DNA of 64,000 bases from Azospirillum picis (GCF_017876115.1 NZ_JAGINO010000013.1:62001-126000); one strand, 5' to 3'; positions 8,773 to 18,541 are shown, counted from the first letter of the stretch. The notes: generated from the letters alone by a model not told the origin. Numbers and translations are program-made.

Positions 8773-9858
8773 TCACGACACGCGCTCCCGCAGGGCGATG
8801 GTGCTGCGGGCGGGGAGGCGGACGCCCTTCCACCCGGCCAGCACGAACCAGGAATGGGCGGCCATCGGCAGAGCGAGGCCCCAGAACATCAAGTAGTCGG
8901 GGATCCTCAAGGCGACGCCGAGCAGGCCGCAGCCGCCGAGGAGGAACGCCAGCGCAATCAGGAGGAAGGTCACCGCGCAGGGCGAGAAGCCGCAGTCGAG
9001 CAGCACATGGTGCAGGTGGATGCGGTCGGCCGCGAATGGCGAGCGCCGTCGGGCGATCCGGCGGGCGGTCACGCTGACCATGTCGATCCCGGGCAGCGCC
9101 ACGGTCCACAGCAGGGCGGCCGGTGCCGCTGCCACCCCTTCCGGCCCCTGCGACAGGCGCACCGCCAGGAAGGCGAGGATGGCGCCGACCATCATGCTGC
9201 CGGCGTCGCCGAGGAACACCTCGGCGCGGCTGCGCCAGCGATGGCGCAGGTTGAACAGCAGGAAACCGGAGATCGCGCAGGCCAGGGTGAGCGCCAGGGT
9301 CATCAACTCCATCCGGCCTTCCAGCACCGCCACCGCGGCGAGCCAGAGCAGGCCGACACCGGCGACGCCGCCGGCGACGCCGTCGAGCCCGTCGATCATG
9401 TTGAATGCGTTGATCGAAGCGACCACGAAGAGGACGGTCAACGGCACCGCAGCGCCCTCCAGCGCGATGGCGCCCCAGCCGAGCAGGTCGCCGAGATGGG
9501 CAACCGTGGTGGTCTGGTCCGGCATGATCATGACCAGCGTCGCGACGATCTGCCCGAGCAGCTTGGTCCGCGCGTCCATGCCGTTGCGGTCGTCGATGAC
9601 GCCAAGCGCCACCAGCAGCGCCACGCCGGTGAAGAACGGCACCAGCGCCCCCTCGAACTTCGGGCCAAGCAGGATGGAGAGCGTGAGGGCGACGAAGATG
9701 GCGATGCCGCCCACCATCGGAACGGCTTCCTCGTGCTGCTTGCGGCCGGACGGGATGTCGAGGAGACCAAGCCGCGGCGCAAGACGTTGCAGGCAGGCGA
9801 TCATGCCGACGCAGATCAGGAAGGAGTTGAGCAGGATCATCATGGGCAAGGTCATCAT
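8773..9858 (-). CDS. WecA/MraY family polyprenyl-phosphate sugar-1-phosphate transferase
   Basis: The 361-residue integral membrane protein has about ten to eleven helices. It carries the family catalytic motifs: GVIDDRNGMD (Asp-Asp), NAFNMIDGLDGVAGG, EVFLGDAGSMMVG and the HIP/His segment RIHLHHVLLDCGFS. Enzymes of this family move a sugar-1-phosphate (for example GlcNAc-1-P) from a UDP-sugar to undecaprenyl phosphate and so start glycan assembly. The tandem ATGs at 9855/9858 follow a GGGAG; 9858 is used. It is the first gene of the minus-strand operon, consistent with being the initiating transferase for this EPS. Confidence 0.9.
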   Translation of the reverse strand: MMTLPMMILLNSFLICVGMIACLQRLAPRLGLLDIPSGRKQHEEAVPMVGGIAIFVALTLSILLGPKFEGALVPFFTGVALLVALGVIDDRNGMDARTKLLGQIVATLVMIMPDQTTTVAHLGDLLGWGAIALEGAAVPLTVLFVVASINAFNMIDGLDGVAGGVAGVGLLWLAAVAVLEGRMELMTLALTLACAISGFLLFNLRHRWRSRAEVFLGDAGSMMVGAILAFLAVRLSQGPEGVAAAPAALLWTVALPGIDMVSVTARRIARRRSPFAADRIHLHHVLLDCGFSPCAVTFLLIALAFLLGGCGLLGVALRIPDYLMFWGLALPMAAHSWFVLAGWKGVRLPARSTIALRERVS

Positions 9859-10714
9859 CGATCGACTCCCGTCGCCCGCGCCGGCCGGTGGCGGAAACAG
9901 CCGCCGGCCGCGCTCAGGGGCCTTGTTCCGGTAAGGGCTATGGCGCCCGCGGTTCGCCTGGGCGGGGCGTCCGGACGGCACGCTCCGCCGACCGGCATGC
10001 GGGTCCGGCAGAGCTTAGTCGCCGCGGCGCCGACCGGCGATTTGGCGCTTTGCCTGAAGGCCATGACGTTTTCGACGTAGGCGACCACCGCACTGCCGGA
10101 AGGCGTATAAGGCGTCCTGCGTATCGGCATCCGCCTGCGGTCGGAGAGGCGGAACAGCCGCCGCTGCCGCACCCCACAGGAGGAAACGGCGGCGCATGGA
10201 CGCCGCACCCCGGCCGGGTGGCGCAGGCCCGGGCCGGGGTGGCCGACCTCAACCCAAAGCTGCCTGCGGCTCCATCTCTTGGGTTCCGGCTTGGTGGTCG
10301 CAGCCACCACTTACGAAGGGTATGATCATTCAATATTTCTTCTCAGCCCCTACTCATCCGAGGGGATGAACCGCTTTCTCGCGAATTCGGTATCCGGCTA
10401 CGTTCGAAAAGAACCGCAAGACTAGCCCTCAGAAAATGAAAACCCTGCGACGCTTATTGGTACTGTTTGTTTGAAATTCGATGCAACCTCGGGTTTTGAC
10501 CCAGCCCCCCGAAAATTGCCGAAGCGCTTTTGCAGAAATGCGCCCGGGCGTCCATGGCGGGACGGCCTGTCATATGGGAAATCGCGGAAAGTCACAGGAC
10601 GGCCATGGAGGAGCGCCGGCGATGGCGGGCGCCTCCATGGGACAGCCGATCGTTGCGGAGCGATCGGCCGGATGAGAACGGAGCGCCTACCGCTTGACAA
10701 CAGGGAGGTCCGGG
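9859..10714. other. Intergenic divergent control region without a supported gene
   Basis: This 856-base gap separates the divergent EPS operon (minus) from the LuxR-type regulator (plus). The middle part, about 10320-10500, is clearly AT-richer than its surroundings, as expected for promoters in both directions, but no convincing -35/-10 pair stands out. A 60-codon minus-strand frame at 10015-10197 begins MRRRFLLWGAAAAAVP, like a Tat-type signal, then turns Arg-rich and resembles no protein. It may be a decayed gene. Confidence 0.5.
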
Positions 10715-11548
10715 ATGAATACGCTAAGAGAAGCCGTCATGCGGGTCCAACCAGGAACCGGGGAAGAGCTGCGGAGCGACGCCTATTCGGTCGACCTGCA
10801 TGACGCACCGCGCGAAGCGGGCGGCGTCCCGCCGGTGGTGCGGCGGCAGCCTCTTCCCGGCTCTCTGCCCGGTAAGGCGCACCGGTCGGTCCTCCTGGTC
10901 GACGGCCGTCAGCTGACCCTCGAATGCTTCGCCTCCTGGCTCGAGCCCAGGGTTCTGGAGCTGTCGATCACCCCATGCGCCTCGGTGGAGAAGGCGGCCC
11001 GGCGGCCCGACCTGACCAGTGCGACCGTCGCCCTGGTCCTCCTCAATTTGGGAAGCCGGCTGGTATCCGATCCCCGGTCGGCCGATGAGCTCAGCATGCT
11101 CGAGGAGCTGCTGCCGGGCGTGCCGGTGATCATCATCTCTGATCATGAGGACACCCAGCACATCGTCGACGCGTTCGAATGCGGCGCCCGCGGCTACATC
11201 CCGACCAGCACCGCGATCTCGGTGGTGGTCGGCGCCATCCGGCTGGTCGAATCCGGCGGCGTCTTCATCCCGGCCAGCGCGCTGACCACGCTCGCCCGCC
11301 ACCAGAAGGCGCGGTTGCCGGCAGCGGGCGGGGGGACCGCGGACAAGGTTCCCCGCAGCTTCACCCACCGCCAGGGCCAGGTCCTCGCCTGCCTGCGGGA
11401 AGGCAAGCCGAACAAGCTGATCGCCCATGAGCTCAGCATGTGCGAGAGCACGGTCAAGGTCCATGTCCGGCACATCATGAAGAAGCTGGGCGCGACCAAT
11501 CGGACGCAGGTCGCCTACCTGACCAACAATCTCTTCCACGAAAAGTGA
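10715..11548 (+). CDS. LuxR/FixJ-type regulator with degenerate receiver
   Basis: The 277-residue protein has a receiver-like domain (about residues 57-180) and a LuxR/NarL helix-turn-helix (about 217-272: FTHRQGQVLACLREGKPNKLIAHELSMC then ESTVKVHVRHIMKKLG in sequence). The receiver looks non-phosphorylatable: the usual phospho-Asp position reads ALVLLNLGS, with Asn111, only one acidic residue remains at LLVDGRQ, and the conserved Lys is replaced in GYIPTST. Start 10715 has GGGAGG upstream; a TTG seven codons earlier is less likely. Placed just before the Wzc-like gene, it is a likely EPS transcription regulator, perhaps controlled by a ligand or partner rather than phosphorylation. Confidence 0.85.
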   Translation: MNTLREAVMRVQPGTGEELRSDAYSVDLHDAPREAGGVPPVVRRQPLPGSLPGKAHRSVLLVDGRQLTLECFASWLEPRVLELSITPCASVEKAARRPDLTSATVALVLLNLGSRLVSDPRSADELSMLEELLPGVPVIIISDHEDTQHIVDAFECGARGYIPTSTAISVVVGAIRLVESGGVFIPASALTTLARHQKARLPAAGGGTADKVPRSFTHRQGQVLACLREGKPNKLIAHELSMCESTVKVHVRHIMKKLGATNRTQVAYLTNNLFHEK

Positions 11549-11606
11549 ACCCCGCTTTCCCGCAAGGGTGCCCGGTCCGCCATGGTCAAGAAGGGGTTTT
11601 CCCGCG

Positions 11607-13856
11607 ATGGCTGAGAGCTATGCGAGTTCGAAGGACGGCGGCGTCTTCGACATCTTGGGGATGCTGCGCCGGCGCAAGATCGTCATCGCCCTCCCGATCC
11701 TGCTCGGGGCGGCGACCGGCTGGGTGGCGACCCGCAACCAGATCGCGACCTACCAGGCCAGCGCCGTGGTGATGGTCGACACCCGCAAGATCGAGGTCAT
11801 CAACATCAACTCGGTGATGTCGCACCTGCCCCAGGACAACACGGTGCTCCGCAGCGAGCTCGACCTGATCTCCTCGCGCCTGCTCGCCGGGCGCATCGTC
11901 GACCGGCTCGACCTGATGCATGATCCCCATCTGCTGGCCGAGCGCACCCAGGCTCCGCCCTGGGCGGCGGCGTTGCACGACCTGCAGGCCGTCCTGGCCG
12001 ACCGCGTGCCGGAGGGCGGCCGCCTGCTCGCGGCGGTCCTGCCCGAACCCGCCGCCGCGCTAGCCGCGCCGACGCGCGACCAAGCGATCGACCACGTGCT
12101 TGCCGGGCTGCGCGTCAGCAACGACGGGCGGTCCTACACCATCATCATCAGCTTCAGCTCGCCCGACCCGTCCTATGCGACCCTGGTCGCCAACAGCGTC
12201 GCCGAGCAGTATCTCGTCCTCCAGACCGAGATGAAGTCCATCGCCACGCGCCAGGCCAACGCCTGGCTCAGCCAGCGGCTGGGCGAGCTGCGCCAGAGCC
12301 TGGAGGCGTCGGAGCAGGCGGTCGAGGAGTACCGGCAGAAGGAAGGACTGTTCGAAACCGAGGGCAAGCTGATCGACACCAACCGCCTTGCCGCCTTGAT
12401 CCAGCGGCGTGACGAAGCCCGCCTGCGCCGGCTCGAGGCCGAGGCGCGCCTCGCCTCGGCCCAGGCGCTGATCAGCCGCGGGCCGGCGGCGGGGGACGTC
12501 AGCGAGACCGCGGGGTCGGAGATCCTGCGCGGCCTGCGCCAGCAGGAGATCGAGCTGCGCCGCAGGATCGCCGATCTGGCCAGCCGCGCCAACGACCGCC
12601 ACCCGGCGATGATCGCGCTCAACAACGATCTGGCGGTGCTCCGCCAGCGCGCCCGGGAGGAGGAGGCCCGCACCGTCAAGACGCTGAGCAACGAGGTCGA
12701 GATCACCCGCACGCAGGAGGCGAACCTGGAGGAGGCGCTGTCCGGACTGAAGGAGAACCAGGGCAGGACCGGAAACGGGACGCTGGTCCTGCGCCAGCTC
12801 GTCCGCGAAGCCGAGGCGAACCGCGCCATCTACGAGGTCGTGCTCAACCGCTACAAGGAGACCGCCGAGCAGATCGACCTGCAGCGCCCCGACGCCAGCA
12901 TCATCTCCCCGGCGGCGATGCCGACCGAGCCTGTCCCGTCGCGCCGGCTGCCCGTCATCGTGATCGGCGGCATCGGCGGAGCACTGCTCGGCGTGCTGCT
13001 GGCGCTGCTGCGCGAGCGGCGCGACCAGCCGGTGCGCAGCATACCGGACCTCGAGCGTGCCACCGGCATCCCGGTGATCGGGCTGGTGCCGGACCTCGGG
13101 CGCCTCTGGAGGCGCGGCTGGCTGCAGCACCCGGAGGACAGCATCGGCCAGGGGACCGGCGGCGCCTTGCGCGATGCGCTGTGCGTCACCCAGATCGCCA
13201 TCCGCCCGCAAGCGCCCGGCCGCTCCAGGACCATCGCAGCGCGGCCCCAGGTGCTCCTGGTCACCTCGGCCCTGGCGCATGAGGGCAAGACGACCTTCTG
13301 CATCTCAATGGCGCGGATGCTCGCCATGGACGGCAAACGGGTCATGCTGATCGATGCCGACCTCCGCCGTCCCCGCGTCGGATCGGCCCTGGGGGCCGGC
13401 AAGGCCGGGGCCGGGCTGGTCGACCTGCTGACCGGCAACCGGCCGCTGGAGGAGGCCGTCGCCGTCGACGCGAAGACCGGGCTCCACTACCTGTCGGCGC
13501 ACCGCTGCCTCGACAACCCGCAGGCCGCCCTGGCGGGGGAGGCGTTCCAGCAGCTGATCCGCGACGGCTCGCGCCTCTACGACGTCATCATCATCGACAC
13601 GCCGCCGGTCATGGTGGCGCCCGATGCCGCCGTCGTCGCCCCGCTGGCCGATGCCTGCGTCTTCATGGCCCGCTGGGGACGCACCCCGGTGGAGAGCGTG
13701 CTGGCCGGGCTCCGCCTGCTCCATCTCTGCAGGGTCGCGGTGAGCGGGATCGTGCTCAACCGCGTCTGCCAGACGCGCCACTCGGCATACGCCCCCTACC
13801 GCGGACAGGACATCTATCCGCCGCTCCGGCCGGCCGCCTCGCAGATCGACGGCTAG
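11607..13856 (+). CDS. Wzc/ExoP-type polysaccharide co-polymerase and tyrosine autokinase
   Basis: The 749-residue inner-membrane protein has an N-terminal Wzz domain with a first transmembrane helix (IVIALPILLGAATGWVAT), a long periplasmic coiled-coil/GNVR region (about 200-420), a second helix (LPVIVIGGIGGALLGVLLALL), and a cytoplasmic BY-kinase domain. The kinase shows Walker A (SALAHEGKTT), Walker A' (VMLIDADLRRPR) and Walker B (VIIIDTPP). The C-terminus has three tyrosines (SAYAPYRGQDIYPP), a short form of the usual Tyr cluster. It controls EPS chain length and export by cycles of autophosphorylation. The ATG at 11607 follows AAGGGG. The beta-barrel gene begins eight bases after its stop. 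Confidence 0.92.
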   Translation: MAESYASSKDGGVFDILGMLRRRKIVIALPILLGAATGWVATRNQIATYQASAVVMVDTRKIEVININSVMSHLPQDNTVLRSELDLISSRLLAGRIVDRLDLMHDPHLLAERTQAPPWAAALHDLQAVLADRVPEGGRLLAAVLPEPAAALAAPTRDQAIDHVLAGLRVSNDGRSYTIIISFSSPDPSYATLVANSVAEQYLVLQTEMKSIATRQANAWLSQRLGELRQSLEASEQAVEEYRQKEGLFETEGKLIDTNRLAALIQRRDEARLRRLEAEARLASAQALISRGPAAGDVSETAGSEILRGLRQQEIELRRRIADLASRANDRHPAMIALNNDLAVLRQRAREEEARTVKTLSNEVEITRTQEANLEEALSGLKENQGRTGNGTLVLRQLVREAEANRAIYEVVLNRYKETAEQIDLQRPDASIISPAAMPTEPVPSRRLPVIVIGGIGGALLGVLLALLRERRDQPVRSIPDLERATGIPVIGLVPDLGRLWRRGWLQHPEDSIGQGTGGALRDALCVTQIAIRPQAPGRSRTIAARPQVLLVTSALAHEGKTTFCISMARMLAMDGKRVMLIDADLRRPRVGSALGAGKAGAGLVDLLTGNRPLEEAVAVDAKTGLHYLSAHRCLDNPQAALAGEAFQQLIRDGSRLYDVIIIDTPPVMVAPDAAVVAPLADACVFMARWGRTPVESVLAGLRLLHLCRVAVSGIVLNRVCQTRHSAYAPYRGQDIYPPLRPAASQIDG

Positions 13857-13864
13857 GTGCGACC

Positions 13865-15331
13865 ATGCCGGCTTCCCGCTTATCCATCCGCCCGGCCCGG
13901 GCGGTGCCGGGACTGCTGTCCCTGACCCTGGGGCTGGTCCTGGCGCTGCAGCCCGCCGCCGGCCAGGCCGCCGACGTGACCTTCACCGGATCGGTCGGCA
14001 GCGCGATCACGCTCAGCGACAACATCGACCTCGATCCCAAGGGCCGGGAATCGTCGGGGCTGGTGTGGACGCAGGACGCCGACATCGCGCTGCGCGCGCT
14101 GGGCGCGCGCAGCGACATCGCGGTGAACGGCAACGTCAAGCTGGACACCACCCTTGCCGACGAGAACAGCGTGGAGCTGCGGCCGGCCCTGTTCGCCCTG
14201 GGCCAGACCGAGCTGCTCGACGGCTTCCTGGTGATGGACGGCGGGCTGTCGTGGCAGCGCCTGCCGATCACGCCAAGCGCCCGGCTGTCGGCGGCCACGG
14301 GCTTCGACCGCGAGGAGACCGCCCAGGTGGTCAACCTCACCCTCAGCCCGACCTTGCGCGCCCGGCTCGGCGACGACACCCGCGGAGAGCTGCGCTACCG
14401 CTACGCCCGCAACTTCATCGGCTCCGACGCCGTCAGCGAAACCGAGCTCAACCAGCAGGTCGCCGTCGTGCAGATCGGCAGCCAGCTCCACCCCTTCCGC
14501 TTCACCCTGACCGGCGAGCACACCGACGCCAACATGCTGGCCGGCGACGAGGATTTGCGGATGCTCAGCGGCTCGCTGCGCTCCGAATACGCCCTGACGC
14601 GCTCCACCGCCCTGATCGGCGTGCTCGGCTACGACAGCATCGGCGGCAGGGCGCTGGAGTCCGGCAAGGACGGCCCGTTCGCGGCGGTCGGCCTGCGCTA
14701 TCGCCCCACCCCGCGGACGGAGCTGGAGGCCTCGGTCGGCCGCCGCTTCGGCCAACTCGACGTGCAGGCGCTGGCACGCACGGACCTCACCAGGCGCATC
14801 CGCGCGGTCGCGAGCTATTCCAGCTTTCTGGAATTGCCGCTCGACGCCGGCAGCGGCGGCGACCTGATCATCGACCCGGAGAGCGGGCGGATCGTCAATG
14901 CGATCACCCGGCTGCCGCTCAGCTTCAGTCTGCCCGGCCTGGACCTGGAGGAGGCCGCGTCGCTGACAAACCGCTTCGACGCGGTGCTGGTCGGCGATTT
15001 CGGCCGCACCACCGCGACGGTGGGGGGCCGCTGGCAGAGCCGCGACTTCGCCAGGAAGCCGGACGAGAGAACGGCGTCCATCCTGCTGCGCCTCGACCGC
15101 AAGCTGAGCGAACGCCTGGGGGTTTCGCTGGAAGGCAACGTCCGGCGCACGGTCAGCGCCGACTCCCCCGACCCGAGCGTCTCGCTCCTGCTGCGCACCA
15201 CGCTGACCTACGAGTTCGGGCGCTCGCTCTTCGGCTATGCGGCCCTCGTCCGCACCCAGGGTTTCTCCGATACGGCGGCCGACAGGTACCGCGAGAACGC
15301 GGTGGTGTTCGGCCTGCGGATGGCGTTCTGA
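13865..15331 (+). CDS. Outer-membrane beta-barrel protein of the EPS export system
   Basis: The 488-residue protein has a signal peptide (LLSLTLGLVLALQPAAGQAA, cleavage near residue 36). The rest is alternating amphipathic beta-strands with many aromatic/Arg strand ends (RGELRYRYARNFIG, FRFTLTGEHTDANM) and ends in a strand finishing with Phe (VVFGLRMAF), the outer-membrane assembly signature. It resembles the PEP-CTERM/VpsM-type outer-membrane beta-barrel proteins found next to Wzc homologues. It starts eight bases after the autokinase gene, so the two are co-transcribed. It may form or support the outer-membrane pore for the polysaccharide; no OPX/Wza protein is visible in this window. Confidence 0.8.
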   Translation: MPASRLSIRPARAVPGLLSLTLGLVLALQPAAGQAADVTFTGSVGSAITLSDNIDLDPKGRESSGLVWTQDADIALRALGARSDIAVNGNVKLDTTLADENSVELRPALFALGQTELLDGFLVMDGGLSWQRLPITPSARLSAATGFDREETAQVVNLTLSPTLRARLGDDTRGELRYRYARNFIGSDAVSETELNQQVAVVQIGSQLHPFRFTLTGEHTDANMLAGDEDLRMLSGSLRSEYALTRSTALIGVLGYDSIGGRALESGKDGPFAAVGLRYRPTPRTELEASVGRRFGQLDVQALARTDLTRRIRAVASYSSFLELPLDAGSGGDLIIDPESGRIVNAITRLPLSFSLPGLDLEEAASLTNRFDAVLVGDFGRTTATVGGRWQSRDFARKPDERTASILLRLDRKLSERLGVSLEGNVRRTVSADSPDPSVSLLLRTTLTYEFGRSLFGYAALVRTQGFSDTAADRYRENAVVFGLRMAF

Positions 15332-15363
15332 CACCGCCCCCCGCTTCGCCCCATCACATGGAC

Positions 15364-15388
15364 GGCGGGCTGTTCAGCCGCGCCCGCC
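15364..15388. terminator. GC-rich hairpin between convergent genes
   Basis: A seven-base perfect stem (GGCGGGC/GCCCGCC) with an 11-base loop overlaps the 3' end of the convergent histidine kinase gene, just past the beta-barrel gene. There is no T-run, so it may be only a weak or Rho-assisted terminator. Confidence 0.4.
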
Positions 15389-17365
15389 TGACGGAGTGCT
15401 GCCGGGCAGGGTCACGGTGAAGACCGTGCCGCCACCCTCGCGATCCGTGAAGGACAGGGACCCCGCATGGCGGGCGATGATGGAGCGGGCCAGGTAGAGG
15501 CCGAGGCCGGTGCCCGGCACCGATGCCACGTTCGAGGCGCGGTAATAGCGGGAAAACAGCTCCGCACGATCACTCTTCGGTATGCCGCGGCCGCGGTCCA
15601 GGACATGGACGCGCAGGCCGCCATCCGCCCCGGCGATCTCCACCTCGATGACGCTCTTCGCGGGCGCATACTTGGCGGCATTGTCGATGAGCGCGCTGAA
15701 CGCCATCCGCAGCAGGTCCAGGTCGCCGTCGATGGCAGGGAGGCGCGCGTCCGCACGGATGCGGATCTCGCAGGAGTGGAGAAGCTTCTGGTGATGCGCA
15801 ACCTCCTCGATCATCGCCAGTGGATTAATCGGCTTCCTGTTCAGCACCAGCCCCTGTTCATCGAGCCGGTCCTCGGCGAAGCAGGACTCGATCAGGGCCA
15901 GCAGCCGCCGGACGTTCGCCTGGATGTTGTCGAGCCGGCGGCGGACATCGTCGGTCATCGTGCCGACGAGCAGGGGAAGGACCTGGGCAGCCGAGTCGAT
16001 CACCGCCAACGGGTTCTTGAACTCGTGCGCCGCCATCCGGATGAACTGCCGCAGATGCTGCCGGGCCGCCTGTTCGGCGATCAGGGCCTCTTCGGTCTCG
16101 GCGTTCGCCTCCATCAGCTGCCGCGTCCGCTGCGCGACCAGCTTGCCCAGGCGGAAGCGGAACTGGTCGGCCACCGCCAGGCTGAAGCCCATCAGCAGGG
16201 TGGCCAGCCCGATCGTGAACAGCTCCTTGAACCAGCCGCGCCAGGGCAGAAGCTCGGGTGCCCAGCGGTTGAACGCCACCAGATGGACGCAGTTCAGCAC
16301 CAGGAACGGGCTCATGGCCAGCAGCAGGGAGCGGCGGTCCCGCCGTCCGAGGCCGGGCTGGATGAACATCAGCCAGAGCGAGACCGCCGAGATGGCGAAG
16401 AAGCTGGCGGTCAGCCCGGTGAGGAGCCGGTGCGGCAGGAGCAGCATCAGGCCGAGGTTGATCGCCGTCATGACCAGGGCGCCCCGGCACAGCGCCCGGT
16501 GCAGGGCCGGGCGATGGCTGGACAGGTCCAGATAGGTGGCGATGAACAGGGGCAGGCAGTACAGGGCGAGGATGCCGCCGCCTTCCAGGATCCACCAGTC
16601 GACGTTGTTTCCCCAGGCGAGGCCGTAGATCCGGTTGACGCCGGATCCGAGGAAGCCGGTGATCAGGATGCCGAGCGCGGCCCCGAAGGCGTAGGCGTAA
16701 AGCCGGCTGCGCAGGAGCAGCCACTGCGCCCCGAAGAGCAGCGCCATGGTGGCGATCGCCCCCATCAGCGGGGTCTGGAGGCGTGTCATCTCGGCTTCAT
16801 GCCGCAACTGGGCGGCGGTGGTGCGCAGGACCGGCGCCATCACCAGGGCAAAGCGCGACTGGATGCGCAGATACAGCGTGACCGCCTGGCCGAGATAGGG
16901 CGTCAGTCCGACCGCATACTGGATCTCGCCGGCCGGCACCGCCTCCATCATCAGCCCCCGCACCGCGTGCAACAGCACCCGGCCGTCGGCGGCGACCAGA
17001 TGGATGTCGGCCCGGGCGATCAGCAGGGTGTCGATGGCGAGCAGCCAGCGGTCGGCGGCCTTGGCGTCGGTCAGGTCCAGCCGCACCCGGCCCCAGAGCG
17101 CCCCGGTGCTCTGCCCGAACGAGGCCGGCCCGGCCGCCAGCGGGTGGAACGCGCGGCCCCGCCCCGACGCGACGTCGTCGAGCGTCAGGGCCGCGCCGGG
17201 ATCGAACAGCACCTCGATGACGGGGGTGAGCGGCACAACCGCGGCATCCCCCAGCGTGACGGCCGGAAGCATTCCGGATGGTGCGGAGGCGGCCACGGGA
17301 TGAGCGACGGCCAGCACGGCGGTGGCCATGAGTCCCACGAGAACGGCAAACCTCACGCGATCCAT
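15374..17365 (-). CDS. 7TMR-DISM sensor histidine kinase
   Basis: The 663-residue kinase has a signal-like first helix, a periplasmic 7TMR-DISM extracellular domain (about 30-175, often carbohydrate-binding-like), seven transmembrane helices (about 195-400), a short coiled coil, and the kinase core. The H-box is FIRMAAHEFKNPLAVIDSA, the N-box LIDNAAKYAP, and the G-boxes DRGRGIP and GTGLGLYLARSI, so it should be active. ATG 17365 begins the signal sequence; a TTG 18 codons upstream is possible. It is divergent from the OmpR-type regulator at 17537, which is its likely partner. The position between EPS and RTX genes suggests control of surface components, but the stimulus is unknown. Confidence 0.9.
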   Translation of the reverse strand: MDRVRFAVLVGLMATAVLAVAHPVAASAPSGMLPAVTLGDAAVVPLTPVIEVLFDPGAALTLDDVASGRGRAFHPLAAGPASFGQSTGALWGRVRLDLTDAKAADRWLLAIDTLLIARADIHLVAADGRVLLHAVRGLMMEAVPAGEIQYAVGLTPYLGQAVTLYLRIQSRFALVMAPVLRTTAAQLRHEAEMTRLQTPLMGAIATMALLFGAQWLLLRSRLYAYAFGAALGILITGFLGSGVNRIYGLAWGNNVDWWILEGGGILALYCLPLFIATYLDLSSHRPALHRALCRGALVMTAINLGLMLLLPHRLLTGLTASFFAISAVSLWLMFIQPGLGRRDRRSLLLAMSPFLVLNCVHLVAFNRWAPELLPWRGWFKELFTIGLATLLMGFSLAVADQFRFRLGKLVAQRTRQLMEANAETEEALIAEQAARQHLRQFIRMAAHEFKNPLAVIDSAAQVLPLLVGTMTDDVRRRLDNIQANVRRLLALIESCFAEDRLDEQGLVLNRKPINPLAMIEEVAHHQKLLHSCEIRIRADARLPAIDGDLDLLRMAFSALIDNAAKYAPAKSVIEVEIAGADGGLRVHVLDRGRGIPKSDRAELFSRYYRASNVASVPGTGLGLYLARSIIARHAGSLSFTDREGGGTVFTVTLPGSTPSGGRG

Positions 17366-17536
17366 CCTGCGCTGCCGGGAGCCGCGGCGGAGAAGAAGCC
17401 AAACACCGGCGCCGGTCAAGCGACCGGAACGAAAGCTTCCAGACGCTCCGAAGCCTCCAGGATATCACTTTGACGAGACCACCCCGATGGCCCATACGTC
17501 GCCACTCAGTCTCGGCGACCGCGGCGGGCAGAGGAA

Positions 17537-18244
17537 ATGGCGCGCATTGCCATCGTTGAAGATGAAGCGGCCCTTCGCGAGGACATCGCGCTGTACTTGC
17601 GCGCGGAGGGGCATGACGTGCTCCAGGCGGGGAGCGGCGCGGAACTCGACGCCCTGGCGACGGATGGTGCCGACATCGTCGTGCTGGACGTGAACCTGCC
17701 CGGCGAGAGCGGCTTCGCCATCGCCGCCCGCCTGCGGCGATCCTCCAACATGGGCATCATCATGCTCACCGCCCGCCGGCTGGAGGACGACCGGCTCACC
17801 GGGTTGGACGCCGGTGCCGACATCTACCTGGCAAAGCCGGTGAGCCTGCGCGAGTTGGCCGCCCATGTCCGCGCGCTCGACCGCCGGCTGAGCCGCGAGG
17901 CGCCGCTGGTAGAAACGCCGCCGTCCTGGCAGCTCGATCGCACGGCCTGGCGCCTCCTAGCCCCATCGGGTTCCGAAATCCGCCTTTCAAATCTGGAGTT
18001 GCGTTTTCTTGTCCGCCTTGCCGAGAGTCCCGACGCGCCGGTGAGCCGCAACCAGATGGCACTGGCCATCTATGGGACCTGCCTCGACCACGACAGCCGG
18101 GCTCTGGATGCGCTGATCCGTCGTCTCAAGAACAAGGTCGAGCGACTGTGCGGTGCGCCGCTGCCGGTACAGGTGCTCTATGCGTCCGGCTATGTCTTCT
18201 CCGCGCCGTTGCGCGTCGTCCCGGCAAGCACCGCAACCGAGTAG
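17537..18244 (+). CDS. OmpR/PhoB-type response regulator
   Basis: The 235-residue protein has a receiver domain with the acidic pair at residues 8-10 (VEDE), phospho-Asp51 (VVLDVNLPG), Thr78 and Lys100 (YLAKP). A winged-helix DNA-binding domain (about 145-230) follows, with DSRALDALIRRLKNKVE as recognition helix and VLYASGYVF as wing. All phosphorylation residues are present. The ATG follows a purine-rich GCAGAGGAA. It is divergent from the 7TMR-DISM kinase, with 171 bases between them that should hold both promoters. Confidence 0.92.
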   Translation: MARIAIVEDEAALREDIALYLRAEGHDVLQAGSGAELDALATDGADIVVLDVNLPGESGFAIAARLRRSSNMGIIMLTARRLEDDRLTGLDAGADIYLAKPVSLRELAAHVRALDRRLSREAPLVETPPSWQLDRTAWRLLAPSGSEIRLSNLELRFLVRLAESPDAPVSRNQMALAIYGTCLDHDSRALDALIRRLKNKVERLCGAPLPVQVLYASGYVFSAPLRVVPASTATE

Positions 18245-18416
18245 GCGCGGAAGCCGGCGGAGGCTAGGCAGCCGCAAGCCGGGACGGCAAAGTACAGGCA
18301 AGATCCGTTGCGGCCAATGGCGATGGCATCCCCCGGTCAATCCCCTCACCAAGCCGCCAGCCGGCACAGCATGCCAAATCCGATGGCATGCGTTCCAATC
18401 AGTTCCATTTGCAACT

Positions 18417-18446
18417 TTGACAAAACCACAATTTAATTGATAGTAT
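18417..18446 (+). promoter_or_regulatory. Sigma70-type promoter of the first RTX gene
   Basis: TTGACA (18417-18422) is followed after 18 bases by TAGTAT (18441-18446) in a strongly AT-rich stretch. The RTX start codon lies about 90 bases further on. The core reads TTTGACAAAACCAC, very close to TTTGACAATAACCAC upstream of the second RTX gene. Confidence 0.6.
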
Positions 18447-18541
18447 ATTTTGGAATTTTATATCAGTCAACAATAACTACCGCTCACCCTGGCAATTGAC
18501 CGCAGCGGCGATGCCTGGCTCTGCTTGTGATGGAGATAACG

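Noticed and set aside
10015..10197. 60-codon minus-strand frame with a Tat-like start (MRRRFLLWGAAAAA)
   Set aside because: No ribosome site, no recognisable mature part and an Arg-rich end. At most a decayed gene.
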